This document shows positions 38,363-44,697 of a stretch of 44,697 nucleotides of DNA, piece by piece. Position 1 is the stretch's first letter, and each line of letters starts with the position of its first letter. The DNA is taken from positions 1 to 44,697 of the forward strand of contig JAYWMQ010000044.1 of the NCBI GenBank assembly GCA_035873375.1, given 5' to 3'. The stretch is from Nitrospirota bacterium. Its GTDB lineage: Bacteria; Nitrospirota; Thermodesulfovibrionia; Thermodesulfovibrionales; JdFR-85. The position numbers were made by a program, and so were the translations under genes. The notes under the pieces were generated by a model. It was not told the DNA's origin. It saw only the letters and a program-made list of their open reading frames with translations, and ran no database searches.

Positions 38363-39019
38363 CTACTGCCTGATTATTACCGTTCCTGCAGGCGGAGTAA
38401 ACAGGAATATTGAATCCTCCAGAACTCTATTAATCTTTACATCCATAAGTATAATCTCTGTTTTGTTGCCATATCGGTCAAGAAATCTTATCTTCTCCAG
38501 TGGAAATTCGTTCTCTGAAAGTACTAATTCTACGGATTCAACAACCGTTTTTTTCCCCTTTGGGGTCATAAAAATATGTCCCGTCCTGCTTTTCAGATCG
38601 AAATTATTCTCCAGTTCATCAAGGTCCAGCAGTATTTTCAAGGGAGAACTGCTCAAGCCATAACCACCCATTGCTGAGACAAATGCCTGGGATTCGGAAG
38701 GCTGTGCAATAATCATCTCCTTACCTGTTAAATAAACCTCATCCGTACTTCCTTTCGTATACTTCCATCTCATCCTGTCAGGGATTTTCAGATAAAACAT
38801 CCCCTCAAAAATCTCTTCTTTTTCAAGGTCCTTTATATATGTAACCTGTCTGAATCTGCCCTCAAGTGTCCGGAGATCTTTATAAACAGCCTTCAGCTTT
38901 GTTAACGGCACCCCGTCTGCAGATATCGCAGGGAAAGGCAAAATCAAGGAGACGGCCATAAAAAATGTAATGTACCTGACAGTATGCAGACAATGCCTCA
39001 TTATCCCTTCCGTCCTCAT
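38363..39019 (-). CDS. lolA: Outer-membrane lipoprotein carrier protein LolA
   Basis: LolA ferries lipoproteins across the periplasm from LolCDE to the outer membrane. A signal peptide (ITFFMAVSLILPFPAISA) ends near residue 34. The mature part has the LolA pattern: LRTLEGRFRQVTY, GMFYLKIPDRMRW, SSPLKILLDLDEL and the terminal FLFTPPAGTVII. Two ATGs, at 39019 and six codons later, both have GGAG-type sites. Its presence supports a diderm cell. Operon with tsaD. Confidence 0.88.
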   Translation of the reverse strand: MRTEGIMRHCLHTVRYITFFMAVSLILPFPAISADGVPLTKLKAVYKDLRTLEGRFRQVTYIKDLEKEEIFEGMFYLKIPDRMRWKYTKGSTDEVYLTGKEMIIAQPSESQAFVSAMGGYGLSSSPLKILLDLDELENNFDLKSRTGHIFMTPKGKKTVVESVELVLSENEFPLEKIRFLDRYGNKTEIILMDVKINRVLEDSIFLFTPPAGTVIIRQ

Positions 39020-39059
39020 AATAACTCCAATGTAACGAAAAAACTACGGGAAGACGAGA

Positions 39060-39193
39060 AAGGTTGACAGGATTGAGTCTGAACGATTTTCAGAATTACA
39101 TAAGACTCATCCGGATGATGAGGCGTAATACTGTCCTCGGAGCCGGGCTGGACGCCCGTCGAGAATGAGTGAAGACTCAATCATGTCAACCTT
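39060..39193. repeat. Element with 21-bp terminal inverted repeats
   Basis: AAGGTTGACAGGATTGAGTC(T) at 39060-39080 and its near-perfect complement at 39173-39193 (one mismatch) enclose 92 bases. The interior holds a small hairpin CTCATC-CGGAT-GATGAG and no open frame. No target duplication is evident at the ends. A MITE-like element or a structured RNA are both possible. It lies between divergent lolA and rmlA. Confidence 0.6.
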
Positions 39194-39234
39194 ACAACCG
39201 CTCCATTTTGTTTTTCGCTAACAACTTCCCGGGT

Positions 39235-39263
39235 TTCATTAATAAATGGTATATATGTATAAT
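39235..39263 (+). promoter_or_regulatory. Candidate rmlA promoter
   Basis: A perfect TATAAT (39258-39263) lies 17 bases after TTCATT (39235-39240), a weak -35. It is about 50 bases upstream of the GTG start of rmlA. GTGAGGGG precedes the start as a possible ribosome site. Confidence 0.4.
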
Positions 39264-39311
39264 ATCTGAAATGCTGCAAAAATAAAAAGTGAGGGGTTTT
39301 TAAATAAACTC

Positions 39312-40379
39312 GTGAAGGCACTGATCTTGAGTGGGGGCAAGGGAACAAGACTCCGTCCACTTACACATACCATGGCAAAACAACTGGTACCCGTAGCCGG
39401 CAAACCAATACTGGGTTACGTCCTTGAGCATATAGCAGCTGCAGGGATAAAGAGTATCGGCGTGATTATATCTCCTGAGACCGGGGAAGAGGTAAAAGGT
39501 TACATCGGCACCGGCAGAAAATGGGGAGTTAAGATCACATACATCCCGCAGACTGCTCCCCTCGGCCTTGCCCATGCAGTAAAGACAGCAGAGGATTATC
39601 TTGGCAGGGAGAGCTTTGTAATGTATCTTGGCGATAATCTCCTGAGTTACGGGGTAGCCGATGCAGTAAAGAGGTTCAGGAAGGAACAGGCAGATGCCCT
39701 TATCTTCCTTAAGGAAGTGGAGAACCCCAAACAATTCGGAGTAGCTGAACTCAGTGCTGACGGAGGCATAAAGAGGCTGATAGAGAAACCATCAAACCCT
39801 CCTTCCAACCTTGCCCTTGTCGGCGTATATATATTTACTGAAAAGATACATGAGGCCATAGCCGGAACCAGACCATCCGACAGGGGAGAGCTTGAGATAA
39901 CTGATGCCATTCAGGAACTTATACGTATGGGCTGTCCCGTCAAAAGCGAGATACTCGACGGCTGGTGGCTCGATACCGGTAAGAAGGACGACTTGCTCCA
40001 GGCAAACTCCATAGTCCTTGATGAATACATAAAGCGCTCCTTAAGGGGTAAAGTTGACACCAAGTCCCAGATAGCCGGCAGGGTTGATATCGCTGAAGGC
40101 ACTGTCGTAAAAAACTCCAGAATCAGGGGACCCGTACGGATAGGAAAGAAGAGCATAATCGAAAACTCCTTTATCGGGCCATTTTCAAGCATTGGTGACA
40201 GGGTAAGGATATACAATTCCGTCATAGAACATTCCGTTATCCTTAACGATTCAATTTTAGAGGGAATCGAAAGGCTTGAGGACAGCCTTATCGGAAGGGG
40301 CACCAGGGTTTTACACAGCAACCAAAGGCACAAGGCACTGAGATTAATGGTTGGTGACGACTCGACGATAGAGATATAG
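39312..40379 (+). CDS. rmlA: Glucose-1-phosphate thymidylyltransferase, long form
   Basis: RmlA makes dTDP-glucose from dTTP and glucose-1-phosphate. The signature LSGGKGTRLRPLTHTMAKQL is at the N-terminus (residues 4-23), followed by MYLGDNLL and FGVAEL. Residues 250-355 form a left-handed beta-helix-like tail (SRIRGPVRIG, SIIENSFIG). This is the long RmlA type of 355 residues, as in antibiotic and rhamnose clusters of diverse bacteria, rather than the 290-residue enteric RmlA. It starts with GTG. First gene of rmlA-C-B-D, only 2 bases from rmlC. Confidence 0.92.
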   Translation: MKALILSGGKGTRLRPLTHTMAKQLVPVAGKPILGYVLEHIAAAGIKSIGVIISPETGEEVKGYIGTGRKWGVKITYIPQTAPLGLAHAVKTAEDYLGRESFVMYLGDNLLSYGVADAVKRFRKEQADALIFLKEVENPKQFGVAELSADGGIKRLIEKPSNPPSNLALVGVYIFTEKIHEAIAGTRPSDRGELEITDAIQELIRMGCPVKSEILDGWWLDTGKKDDLLQANSIVLDEYIKRSLRGKVDTKSQIAGRVDIAEGTVVKNSRIRGPVRIGKKSIIENSFIGPFSSIGDRVRIYNSVIEHSVILNDSILEGIERLEDSLIGRGTRVLHSNQRHKALRLMVGDDSTIEI

Positions 40380-40381
40380 CC

Positions 40382-40855
40382 ATGAAATTCGAGGAAGGCT
40401 CAATAAAGGATATAATAATAAAACCCCTTAACGTCTTTACCGATCAGAGGGGATGGCTCACTGAATTATTCAGGGATGACGAGCTGCCAAAAGGGTTTCA
40501 ACCTGCCATGGGTTACGTATCTGTCACACATGCAGGCGTGACAAGGGGCCCGCATGAACATATCGAACAAACAGACTACTTCTGCTTCCTTGGCCAATTC
40601 TCCCTCTACCTCTGGGATAACAGAAAAGACTCTACAACATATTTGAGGAAAATGATAATCGAGGAGACCCGGAACAGGGTGATTATCGTTCCACCGGGTG
40701 TGGTACACGCTTACAGGAATACAGCAGATGAAGACGGTCTTGTCCTTAACTTCCCTGACAAGCTTTATGCAGGCCGGGAAAAGAAGGAGAAGGTTGACGA
40801 GATAAGATTTGAAAATGATCCCAAAAGTCCTTTTCAGGTATGGAGTGTGAAATGA
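40382..40855 (+). CDS. rmlC: RmlC-like dTDP-4-dehydrorhamnose 3,5-epimerase, short variant
   Basis: A cupin of 157 residues in the RmlC position of a complete rml set. The N-terminus has the RmlC pattern NVFTDQRGWLTELFRDDELP. The catalytic His of the usual RGLHYQ motif is matched by RGPHEHIEQTDY, so His is kept but the following residues differ. PPGVVHAYRNT corresponds to PPGFAHGF, with Tyr/His near the active site. DNRKDS replaces DLRKDS. The protein is about 25 residues shorter than most RmlC. Context makes epimerase activity likely; a sugar-ketoisomerase-type cupin is the alternative. Confidence 0.78.
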   Translation: MKFEEGSIKDIIIKPLNVFTDQRGWLTELFRDDELPKGFQPAMGYVSVTHAGVTRGPHEHIEQTDYFCFLGQFSLYLWDNRKDSTTYLRKMIIEETRNRVIIVPPGVVHAYRNTADEDGLVLNFPDKLYAGREKKEKVDEIRFENDPKSPFQVWSVK

Positions 40856-41859
40856 AGATCTTTGTGACAGGCGGATGCGGATTTATCGGCTCCAACTTCA
40901 TCAGATATATTTTAAAAAAATACCCGGACTATGAAGTGGTGAATCTTGACGCCCTCACCTATGCAGGAAACAGGGAAAACCTGAGGGATATTGAAGCAGA
41001 CCAGAGGTATCAATTCATCCATGGAAGGATAGAAGATACCAAAACTGTTTCAGGTGCACTGAAAGGCGCTGACCTTGTCGTTAATTTTGCAGCAGAAAGC
41101 CATGTGGACCGTTCCATCATAGACACCCAGCCCTTCCTCATGACCAATATCGTCGGCCTTCAGGCACTTATTGACAGTGTCAGAAGAGCAGGCATACAGA
41201 AATTCATCCACCTCTCCACTGACGAGGTATACGGCAGTCTGGAAACAGATGACGGCATCTTTACCGAGGAGACCCCCCTTGCCCCAAACTCCCCCTATTC
41301 TGCTTCAAAAGCTGCCGGCGACCTCCTTATACGTGCCTGCGTCAAGACTTACGGATTTCCCGCCATCATAGTCAGGCCATCAAATAATTACGGTCCCTTT
41401 CAGTACCCGGAAAAACTGATTCCACTCATGGTAACCAACCTGATGGATAAAAGACCGGTACCTGTGTATGGAAAAGGTGAAAACATCAGGGACTGGCTCT
41501 ATGTTGAGGATACATGTACGGCCATAGACACGATTATGCACAGGGGAAAGGCCGGAGAGGTATATAATGTAGGCGGCGGAAGCGAGAAAAGGAATATTGA
41601 AGTGGTAAAAAAGGTGCTCTCCCTCATGGAGATGGGGCAGGAATATATAGAATTTGTTTCTGACAGGCCGGGGCATGATTACCGTTATGCCATTGACTAC
41701 TCAAAACTCAGGAATGAACTCGGATGGACCCCTGAGGTTGATTTTGATATTGGCATTGAAAGGACCATCCTGTGGTATATGGAGAACCAGTGGTGGTGGA
41801 GACCGCTTAAAGAGAGGCTTTCAGATGAAAGCAAGGGATTCTGGAGTGGTCAGGGATGA
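40852..41859 (+). CDS. rmlB: dTDP-glucose 4,6-dehydratase
   Basis: RmlB converts dTDP-glucose to dTDP-4-keto-6-deoxyglucose using tightly bound NAD. The Rossmann loop TGGCGFIGSNF opens the protein. HLSTDEVYGSL gives the Thr-Asp-Glu catalytic group, and YSASKAAGDLL has the Tyr and Lys. RPSNNYGPFQYPEKLIP is diagnostic. I start at the ATG overlapping the rmlC stop (ATGA); an in-frame ATG four codons earlier is less likely. The length of 335 is typical. Confidence 0.95.
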   Translation: MKIFVTGGCGFIGSNFIRYILKKYPDYEVVNLDALTYAGNRENLRDIEADQRYQFIHGRIEDTKTVSGALKGADLVVNFAAESHVDRSIIDTQPFLMTNIVGLQALIDSVRRAGIQKFIHLSTDEVYGSLETDDGIFTEETPLAPNSPYSASKAAGDLLIRACVKTYGFPAIIVRPSNNYGPFQYPEKLIPLMVTNLMDKRPVPVYGKGENIRDWLYVEDTCTAIDTIMHRGKAGEVYNVGGGSEKRNIEVVKKVLSLMEMGQEYIEFVSDRPGHDYRYAIDYSKLRNELGWTPEVDFDIGIERTILWYMENQWWWRPLKERLSDESKGFWSGQG

Positions 41860-42725
41860 GGGTCCTTGTCACCGGTGCAAACGGGATGCTTGGAAGAGAC
41901 CTCATGGCCGTGCTTGAAAAAAGACACGAGGTCATATCCCTTGACCTTGAAGGACTTGATATAACAGACAGGGAGGGGACACATCACACCATCTTCTCCA
42001 TCAGACCGGATATCGTGGTAAACTGTGCAGCCTACACAAACGTGGATATGGCAGAGGATGAAAAGGAGACGGCCTTCAGGGTCAACGGCCTTGGGGTACA
42101 GAATCTCGCCATTACCTGTAATGAACTGAAGATCAGGCTCTGTCATATAAGCACGGACTATGTTTTTGACGGCACAAGCACAAGACCATATACCCCCCTT
42201 GACAACACATCAGCCGTAAATGCCTACGGTGAGACCAAGCTTGCCGGAGAACGGTACATCCAGTGGCTGATGCCCGAGTTCTATATAATCAGGACAAGCT
42301 GGCTCTACGGCCAACACGGCAATAATTTTATCAGGACAATTCTGCGGCTATCCGGCGAAAGAGACGAGATAAAAGTGGTTTCCGACCAGAAAGGCTCACC
42401 TACCTGGACCGTAACCCTCTCGGAAGGCATCTTGAAGGTTATTGAATCAGAAGTCTTTGGAATACATCATATAACCGACAGGACAGCAGGGGGTATCAAC
42501 TGGTATGAACTTGCCGCTGAGATTATAAGGCTTTCAGGTGCTTCCGTAAAAGTTATTCCCATATCAACAGATGAATATCCAACCCGCGCAAAACGTCCGT
42601 CATATTCAGTCCTTGATACGTTTCACACAGAAGTCTCCACAGGCTTCAGCCCCCCGGACTGGAAGACGTCACTCGAAAAATTCATTCACATCCTTAAAAA
42701 CCAGTCAGATGTTTCCTCTTCCTGA
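41856..42725 (+). CDS. rmlD: dTDP-4-dehydrorhamnose reductase
   Basis: RmlD reduces dTDP-4-keto-rhamnose to dTDP-L-rhamnose. The motif VTGANGMLGRDLM (residues 5-17) binds NAD(P)H. VNCAAYTNVDMAEDE, STDYVFDGT and YGETKLAGE (Tyr and Lys) are family signatures. RTSWLYG and the terminal RPSYSVLD region bind substrate. The length of 289 is normal. It starts inside the rmlB stop and ends 40 bases inside the antisense gene at 42686. Confidence 0.94.
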   Translation: MRVLVTGANGMLGRDLMAVLEKRHEVISLDLEGLDITDREGTHHTIFSIRPDIVVNCAAYTNVDMAEDEKETAFRVNGLGVQNLAITCNELKIRLCHISTDYVFDGTSTRPYTPLDNTSAVNAYGETKLAGERYIQWLMPEFYIIRTSWLYGQHGNNFIRTILRLSGERDEIKVVSDQKGSPTWTVTLSEGILKVIESEVFGIHHITDRTAGGINWYELAAEIIRLSGASVKVIPISTDEYPTRAKRPSYSVLDTFHTEVSTGFSPPDWKTSLEKFIHILKNQSDVSSS

Positions 42726-42916
42726 TAAACCAGATACTCAAACCCCTCAGGGTCCTGCAGCCTGAAGTACCGCCGCCTCTTTCCTGTATTAAAATCCTCT
42801 GTTACCCACTTCTCCATAACCTCTACTTCTATGACCCTGTCATCAACATGGAGTGTAAGAGGCCTTTCGTCCACCTTGCCGCCTGAATATGCAGAGACCC
42901 TGATTTTCCTGTCCAT
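42686..42916 (-). CDS. Small uncharacterised protein overlapping rmlD antisense
   Basis: A soluble protein of 76 residues from the ATG chosen here (a TTG seven codons upstream is possible). It shows a beta-rich pattern (RKIRVSAYSGGK, ERPLTLHVDDRVIEV, RRRYFRLQDPEGFEYLVYQ) like short conserved proteins of unknown function in Nitrospirota-like and delta-proteobacterial genomes; that recollection is not verified. Its last 40 bases overlap the end of rmlD on the opposite strand. The codon pattern is regular and I consider it real. Confidence 0.65.
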   Translation of the reverse strand: MDRKIRVSAYSGGKVDERPLTLHVDDRVIEVEVMEKWVTEDFNTGKRRRYFRLQDPEGFEYLVYQEEETSDWFLRM

Positions 42917-43001
42917 ATAACTATTGTACCCTTTCAACCCCTAAAATGAGTTAGAGCAACCTGACGGCCGTTTCATCCCTCTTTTTCGCTAATCCCCTGT
43001 A

Positions 43002-43030
43002 TTGACAAAGCGTTAGGCTTATGTTATTTT
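43002..43030 (+). promoter_or_regulatory. Sigma70-type promoter of htpX
   Basis: A consensus TTGACA (43002-43007), a 17-base spacer and TATTTT (43025-43030) lie 46 bases before the htpX ATG. A GGGAGGAAA ribosome site precedes the ATG. No heat-shock (CIRCE or sigma32) sequence was noticed. Confidence 0.6.
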
Positions 43031-43075
43031 AAAATTTAAATACAGGAAGAACAACACTGGGAGGAAACACTTAAA

Positions 43076-43921
43076 ATGAACACTGTTAAGACATTTATGC
43101 TGCTGACCATAATGACACTCTTCTTTGTCTGGATCGGCGGCTTTTTAGGTGGCAGAACAGGAATGACCTTTGCCATCATCTTCGCTGCAGGGATGAACTT
43201 TTTTGCATACTGGTTCAGCGACAAGGTTATCCTCAAGATGTACAAGGCACATGAAGTTAGCGAGGCAGAGGCCCCTGAGCTTTACTCCATTGTCAGGAGA
43301 CTCACGCAGAAGGCGGGAATGCCCATGCCAAAGGTCTATATTATCGATGCAGATCAGCCGAATGCCTTTGCAACAGGGAGGAACCCTAAACACGCGGCCG
43401 TGGCTGTAACAAACAGTATCATGAGACTCCTGAGTCGTGAGGAACTGGAAGGTGTGATCGGGCATGAGCTCGCTCATATCAAACACAGGGATATACTCGT
43501 CAGCAGTGTTGCTGCAACCATTGCAGGAGCCATAAGCTATCTTGCCCAGATGGCACAGTGGGCTTTCATCTTCGGTGGTTTCGGGCGTGGCAGTGACGAA
43601 AGGGGCGGAAATCCATTTGTTGCACTGATAATGATGATCGTAGCCCCAATTGCTGCAATGATAGTGCAGATGGCAATATCGAGGTCAAGAGAATTTGCCG
43701 CTGATACCGGTGGTGCAAAAATAACAGGCAATCCGAGGTATCTCGCAAGTGCGCTGAGAAAACTTCATATGGCATCAGAGCTGATTCCGATGAATGCAAC
43801 CCCGGCCACCTCACACCTTTTTATTGTAAATCCACTCTCTGGAAAGAAGGTTGCAAAACTGTTCAGCACCCATCCCCCGGTTGAAGAGAGGATTGCACGC
43901 CTTGAGGCCATGAGTCTGTAA
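43076..43921 (+). CDS. htpX: Membrane zinc metalloprotease HtpX
   Basis: HtpX is an inner-membrane M48 protease that degrades misfolded membrane proteins. Two N-terminal helices ([18 protein letters not shown] and [18 protein letters not shown]) are followed by the zinc motif [11 protein letters not shown] with His130, Glu131 and His134. The third ligand Glu is in [14 protein letters not shown]. Two further helices lie between. [17 protein letters not shown] is the family terminus. The length of 281 is normal. It has its own promoter and is followed by a 24-base palindrome. Confidence 0.95.
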   Translation: MNTVKTFMLLTIMTLFFVWIGGFLGGRTGMTFAIIFAAGMNFFAYWFSDKVILKMYKAHEVSEAEAPELYSIVRRLTQKAGMPMPKVYIIDADQPNAFATGRNPKHAAVAVTNSIMRLLSREELEGVIGHELAHIKHRDILVSSVAATIAGAISYLAQMAQWAFIFGGFGRGSDERGGNPFVALIMMIVAPIAAMIVQMAISRSREFAADTGGAKITGNPRYLASALRKLHMASELIPMNATPATSHLFIVNPLSGKKVAKLFSTHPPVEERIARLEAMSL

Positions 43922-43934
43922 ACATCTTTTTGTC

Positions 43935-43958
43935 ATACCCCGAATGCATTCGGGGTAT
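43935..43958. terminator. 24-base perfect palindrome after htpX
   Basis: ATACCCCGAATG and CATTCGGGGTAT are exact complements with no loop base between. It lies 14 bases after the htpX stop. No T tract follows, so it may be a dispersed palindromic repeat as well as a transcription stop. Confidence 0.5.
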
Positions 43959-43981
43959 CCTGAAAGCATTTAAAAGATGAG

Positions 43982-44005
43982 ATTCCGGCTTAAGAATTGC
44001 CGGAA
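43982..44005. repeat. Dispersed hairpin ATTCCGGC...GCCGGAA
   Basis: Same family as 37231-37255, with stem ATTCCGGC and GCCGGAA. It sits directly upstream of the structured leader element, copy B. Confidence 0.5.
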
Positions 44006-44020
44006 AGACAAACTAAAGAG

Positions 44021-44238
44021 GAGATGACCCAGATTGACTACAGTTTCTGATACCGGATTTTTCAAGACAGGCTTTGGCTGAGGAGAGGCCATAAACCTGG
44101 TCCAGGTTGTCCGGCTGACGGAACTGTGATCCCTGCTGCTCACTCTCTTTAAACCTTCACGCTGATTCTGTATTTTTTCACATCTGTCTTTACCCCCATC
44201 ACAGATATTGCTGCAACAATCCAGCAGCCGGGAAAAAC
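44021..44238 (+). ncRNA. Conserved structured leader RNA, copy B
   Basis: Homologous to 2861-3064. The closing stem is CAGTTTC (44041-44047) with GGAACTG (44120-44126), with exactly the same 79-base spacing as in copy A. The inner stem GACAGG (44066-44071) can pair with CCTGGTC (44096-44102), enclosing TTTGGCTGAGG. An alternative hairpin AACCTG-GTC-CAGGTT would compete with it, so two-state folding is conceivable. The element ends at CAGCAGCCGG. It is 160 bases upstream of the intact Sec-like tRNA, with dispersed hairpins between. No known riboswitch class fits fully. Confidence 0.6.
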
Positions 44239-44324
44239 CCTGTCTTAATCTTTGTCTGTCCATAAACTCACTTATTCCGTCATTCCCGCAAACAGGCGGT
44301 GTCACACTTGTCACCGCTATGGAT

Positions 44325-44340
44325 TCAGGGCATGCCCTGA
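44325..44340. repeat. 16-base perfect palindrome
   Basis: TCAGGGCATGCCCTGA is fully self-complementary. It lies between leader copy B and the tRNA, in a stretch absent from copy A. Confidence 0.6.
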
Positions 44341-44352
44341 TACTTGTTTATT

Positions 44353-44379
44353 GTCATCCTGAACTTGTTTCAGGATCTG
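44353..44379. repeat. Dispersed hairpin repeat variant
   Basis: The core ATCCTGAACTTGTTTCAGGAT forms a stem of 8 bp. It is a variant of the family at 11490-11523 and 44567-44600. Together with the palindrome at 44325 it accounts for most of the extra length between leader and tRNA in copy B. Confidence 0.6.
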
Positions 44380-44397
44380 TTTGAAACGTAACATTTT

Positions 44398-44494
44398 GAG
44401 GGGTATGGAACTGGCTGTTCCATCTGGTCTGCAAAACCAGGATCAGGGCTAAAGAAAATGCCCTGGTGGGTTCGATTCCCACTACCCCTCTCCA
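44398..44494 (+). tRNA. tRNA-Sec-like tRNA-Cys(GCA) with 8/5 acceptor branch and long variable arm
   Basis: All arms pair. The acceptor is GAGGGGTA with TACCCCTC (8 bp). The D stem is TGGAAC with GTTCCA (6 bp possible) around TGGCT. The anticodon stem is CTGGT with ACCAG around CTGCAAA, giving anticodon GCA at 44431-44433. The variable arm is CAGGGC with GCCCTG, and the T arm GTGGG-TTCGATT-CCCAC (5 bp). The discriminator is U, followed by encoded CCA. The 13-bp acceptor branch, long D stem and long arm are hallmarks of bacterial tRNA-Sec. GCA and U73 are the identity elements for CysRS; tRNA-Sec has UCA and usually G73. Charging with Cys is therefore likely but unproven. Confidence 0.82.
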
Positions 44495-44697
44495 TATATT
44501 AAACCGGCAAATAAATACAGAATTTTTAGCTGGTTAAAAGTTTGTTGCACAAACAGAAAAAAAACGATATATGTCATTCTGAATTTATTTCAGAATCTCT
44601 AAGAATCGATGACTTATGAGACGCAGTCTGTTCGCCTTGCCAAGCCTGAAACAATACTGAAACAAGTTCAGCACATGGTTCAGAGCCTGCCCTGAAT
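44495..44697. other. Region after the tRNA, repeats only
   Basis: No clear terminator follows the tRNA. The hairpin repeat lies at 44567-44600, and the last 60 bases contain degenerate CTGAAAC/GTTCAG motifs. No gene is seen up to the window edge. Confidence 0.4.
44567..44600. repeat. Dispersed hairpin repeat, copy 2 (inverted)
   Basis: Exact reverse complement of 11490-11523 over 34 bases. Perfect identity at 33 kb distance points to recent spread or gene conversion. Confidence 0.7.

Noticed and set aside
44021-44126. A short leader peptide (TTG start after a GGAG site) ending FKTGFG, with in-frame TGA followed by an NLV-RLT stretch in both copies, as if a selenoprotein
   Set aside because: Substitutions between the copies fall 7, 6 and 7 on codon positions 1, 2 and 3, so there is no protein-type selection. 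The pattern of paired changes in the closing stem explains conservation better. The tRNA anticodon GCA would not read UGA.
44398-44494. Ordinary tRNA-Sec (selC)
   Set aside because: The anticodon is GCA, not UCA, and the discriminator is U rather than G; no sel genes are in the window.

Overview
This window reads as a chromosomal segment from a Gram-negative, mid-GC bacterium. It carries LolA, several lipobox proteins and HtpX. The Nitrospirota (Nitrospirae) is my best guess, from the combination of a two-CW-domain histidine kinase, a DUF5752-TreT-OtsAB block and abundant short hairpin repeats. That placement is inference; no rRNA or marker phylogeny was available.

Layout. Bases 1-2860 are an accessory patch: the 3' end of an IS66 transposase, an uncharacterised gene, an attC-like hairpin, a stand-alone TIR protein, a REP-like hairpin, two related repeat elements and a MazEF toxin-antitoxin pair. 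Bases 2861-3231 hold the first, decayed copy of a two-part RNA cassette (structured leader plus Sec-like tRNA). Bases 3259-8546 hold a periplasmic transglutaminase-like protein and two paralogous RCC1-repeat surface proteins. Bases 8994-11435 are a minus-strand operon of RNase HI, U32/TrhP-like and TPR genes. Next come ilvC, an MA-family peptidase, a nitronate monooxygenase-like enzyme and an AIR-synthase-like protein. An envelope-glycan patch follows (two GT2 glycosyltransferases, a frameshifted membrane gene, an MsbA-type ABC exporter). Bases 21912-26397 are minus-strand housekeeping genes (nadE, lipoprotein, ferritin-like, rsmI, holin-like, purN). Bases 26599-35271 are a seven-gene overlapping trehalose operon. 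Then come lolA-tsaD-typA on the minus strand, rmlA-rmlC-rmlB-rmlD on the plus strand, a small antisense-overlapping gene and htpX.

The window closes with the second, intact copy of the RNA cassette. It encodes a 97-nt tRNA with an 8-bp acceptor stem, 5-bp T stem, a D stem that can reach 6 bp and a long variable arm. This is the architecture of tRNA-Sec, but it carries the anticodon GCA and discriminator U73 of tRNA-Cys. About 270 nt upstream of it, and about 160 nt upstream of the decayed copy, lies a conserved element. Its closing stem shows a compensatory base change and its substitutions show no codon-position bias, so it looks like a structured RNA. I regard this leader plus Sec-like tRNA-Cys cassette as the best candidate for an undescribed system here.

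Within the trehalose operon, TreT (from or to NDP-glucose) and an OtsA-OtsB fusion (via trehalose-6-phosphate) are translationally coupled to a sugar-binding protein and two permeases, headed by an orphan histidine kinase. No ATPase for the transporter is present. The rml genes supply dTDP-L-rhamnose, plausibly for cell-surface glycans.
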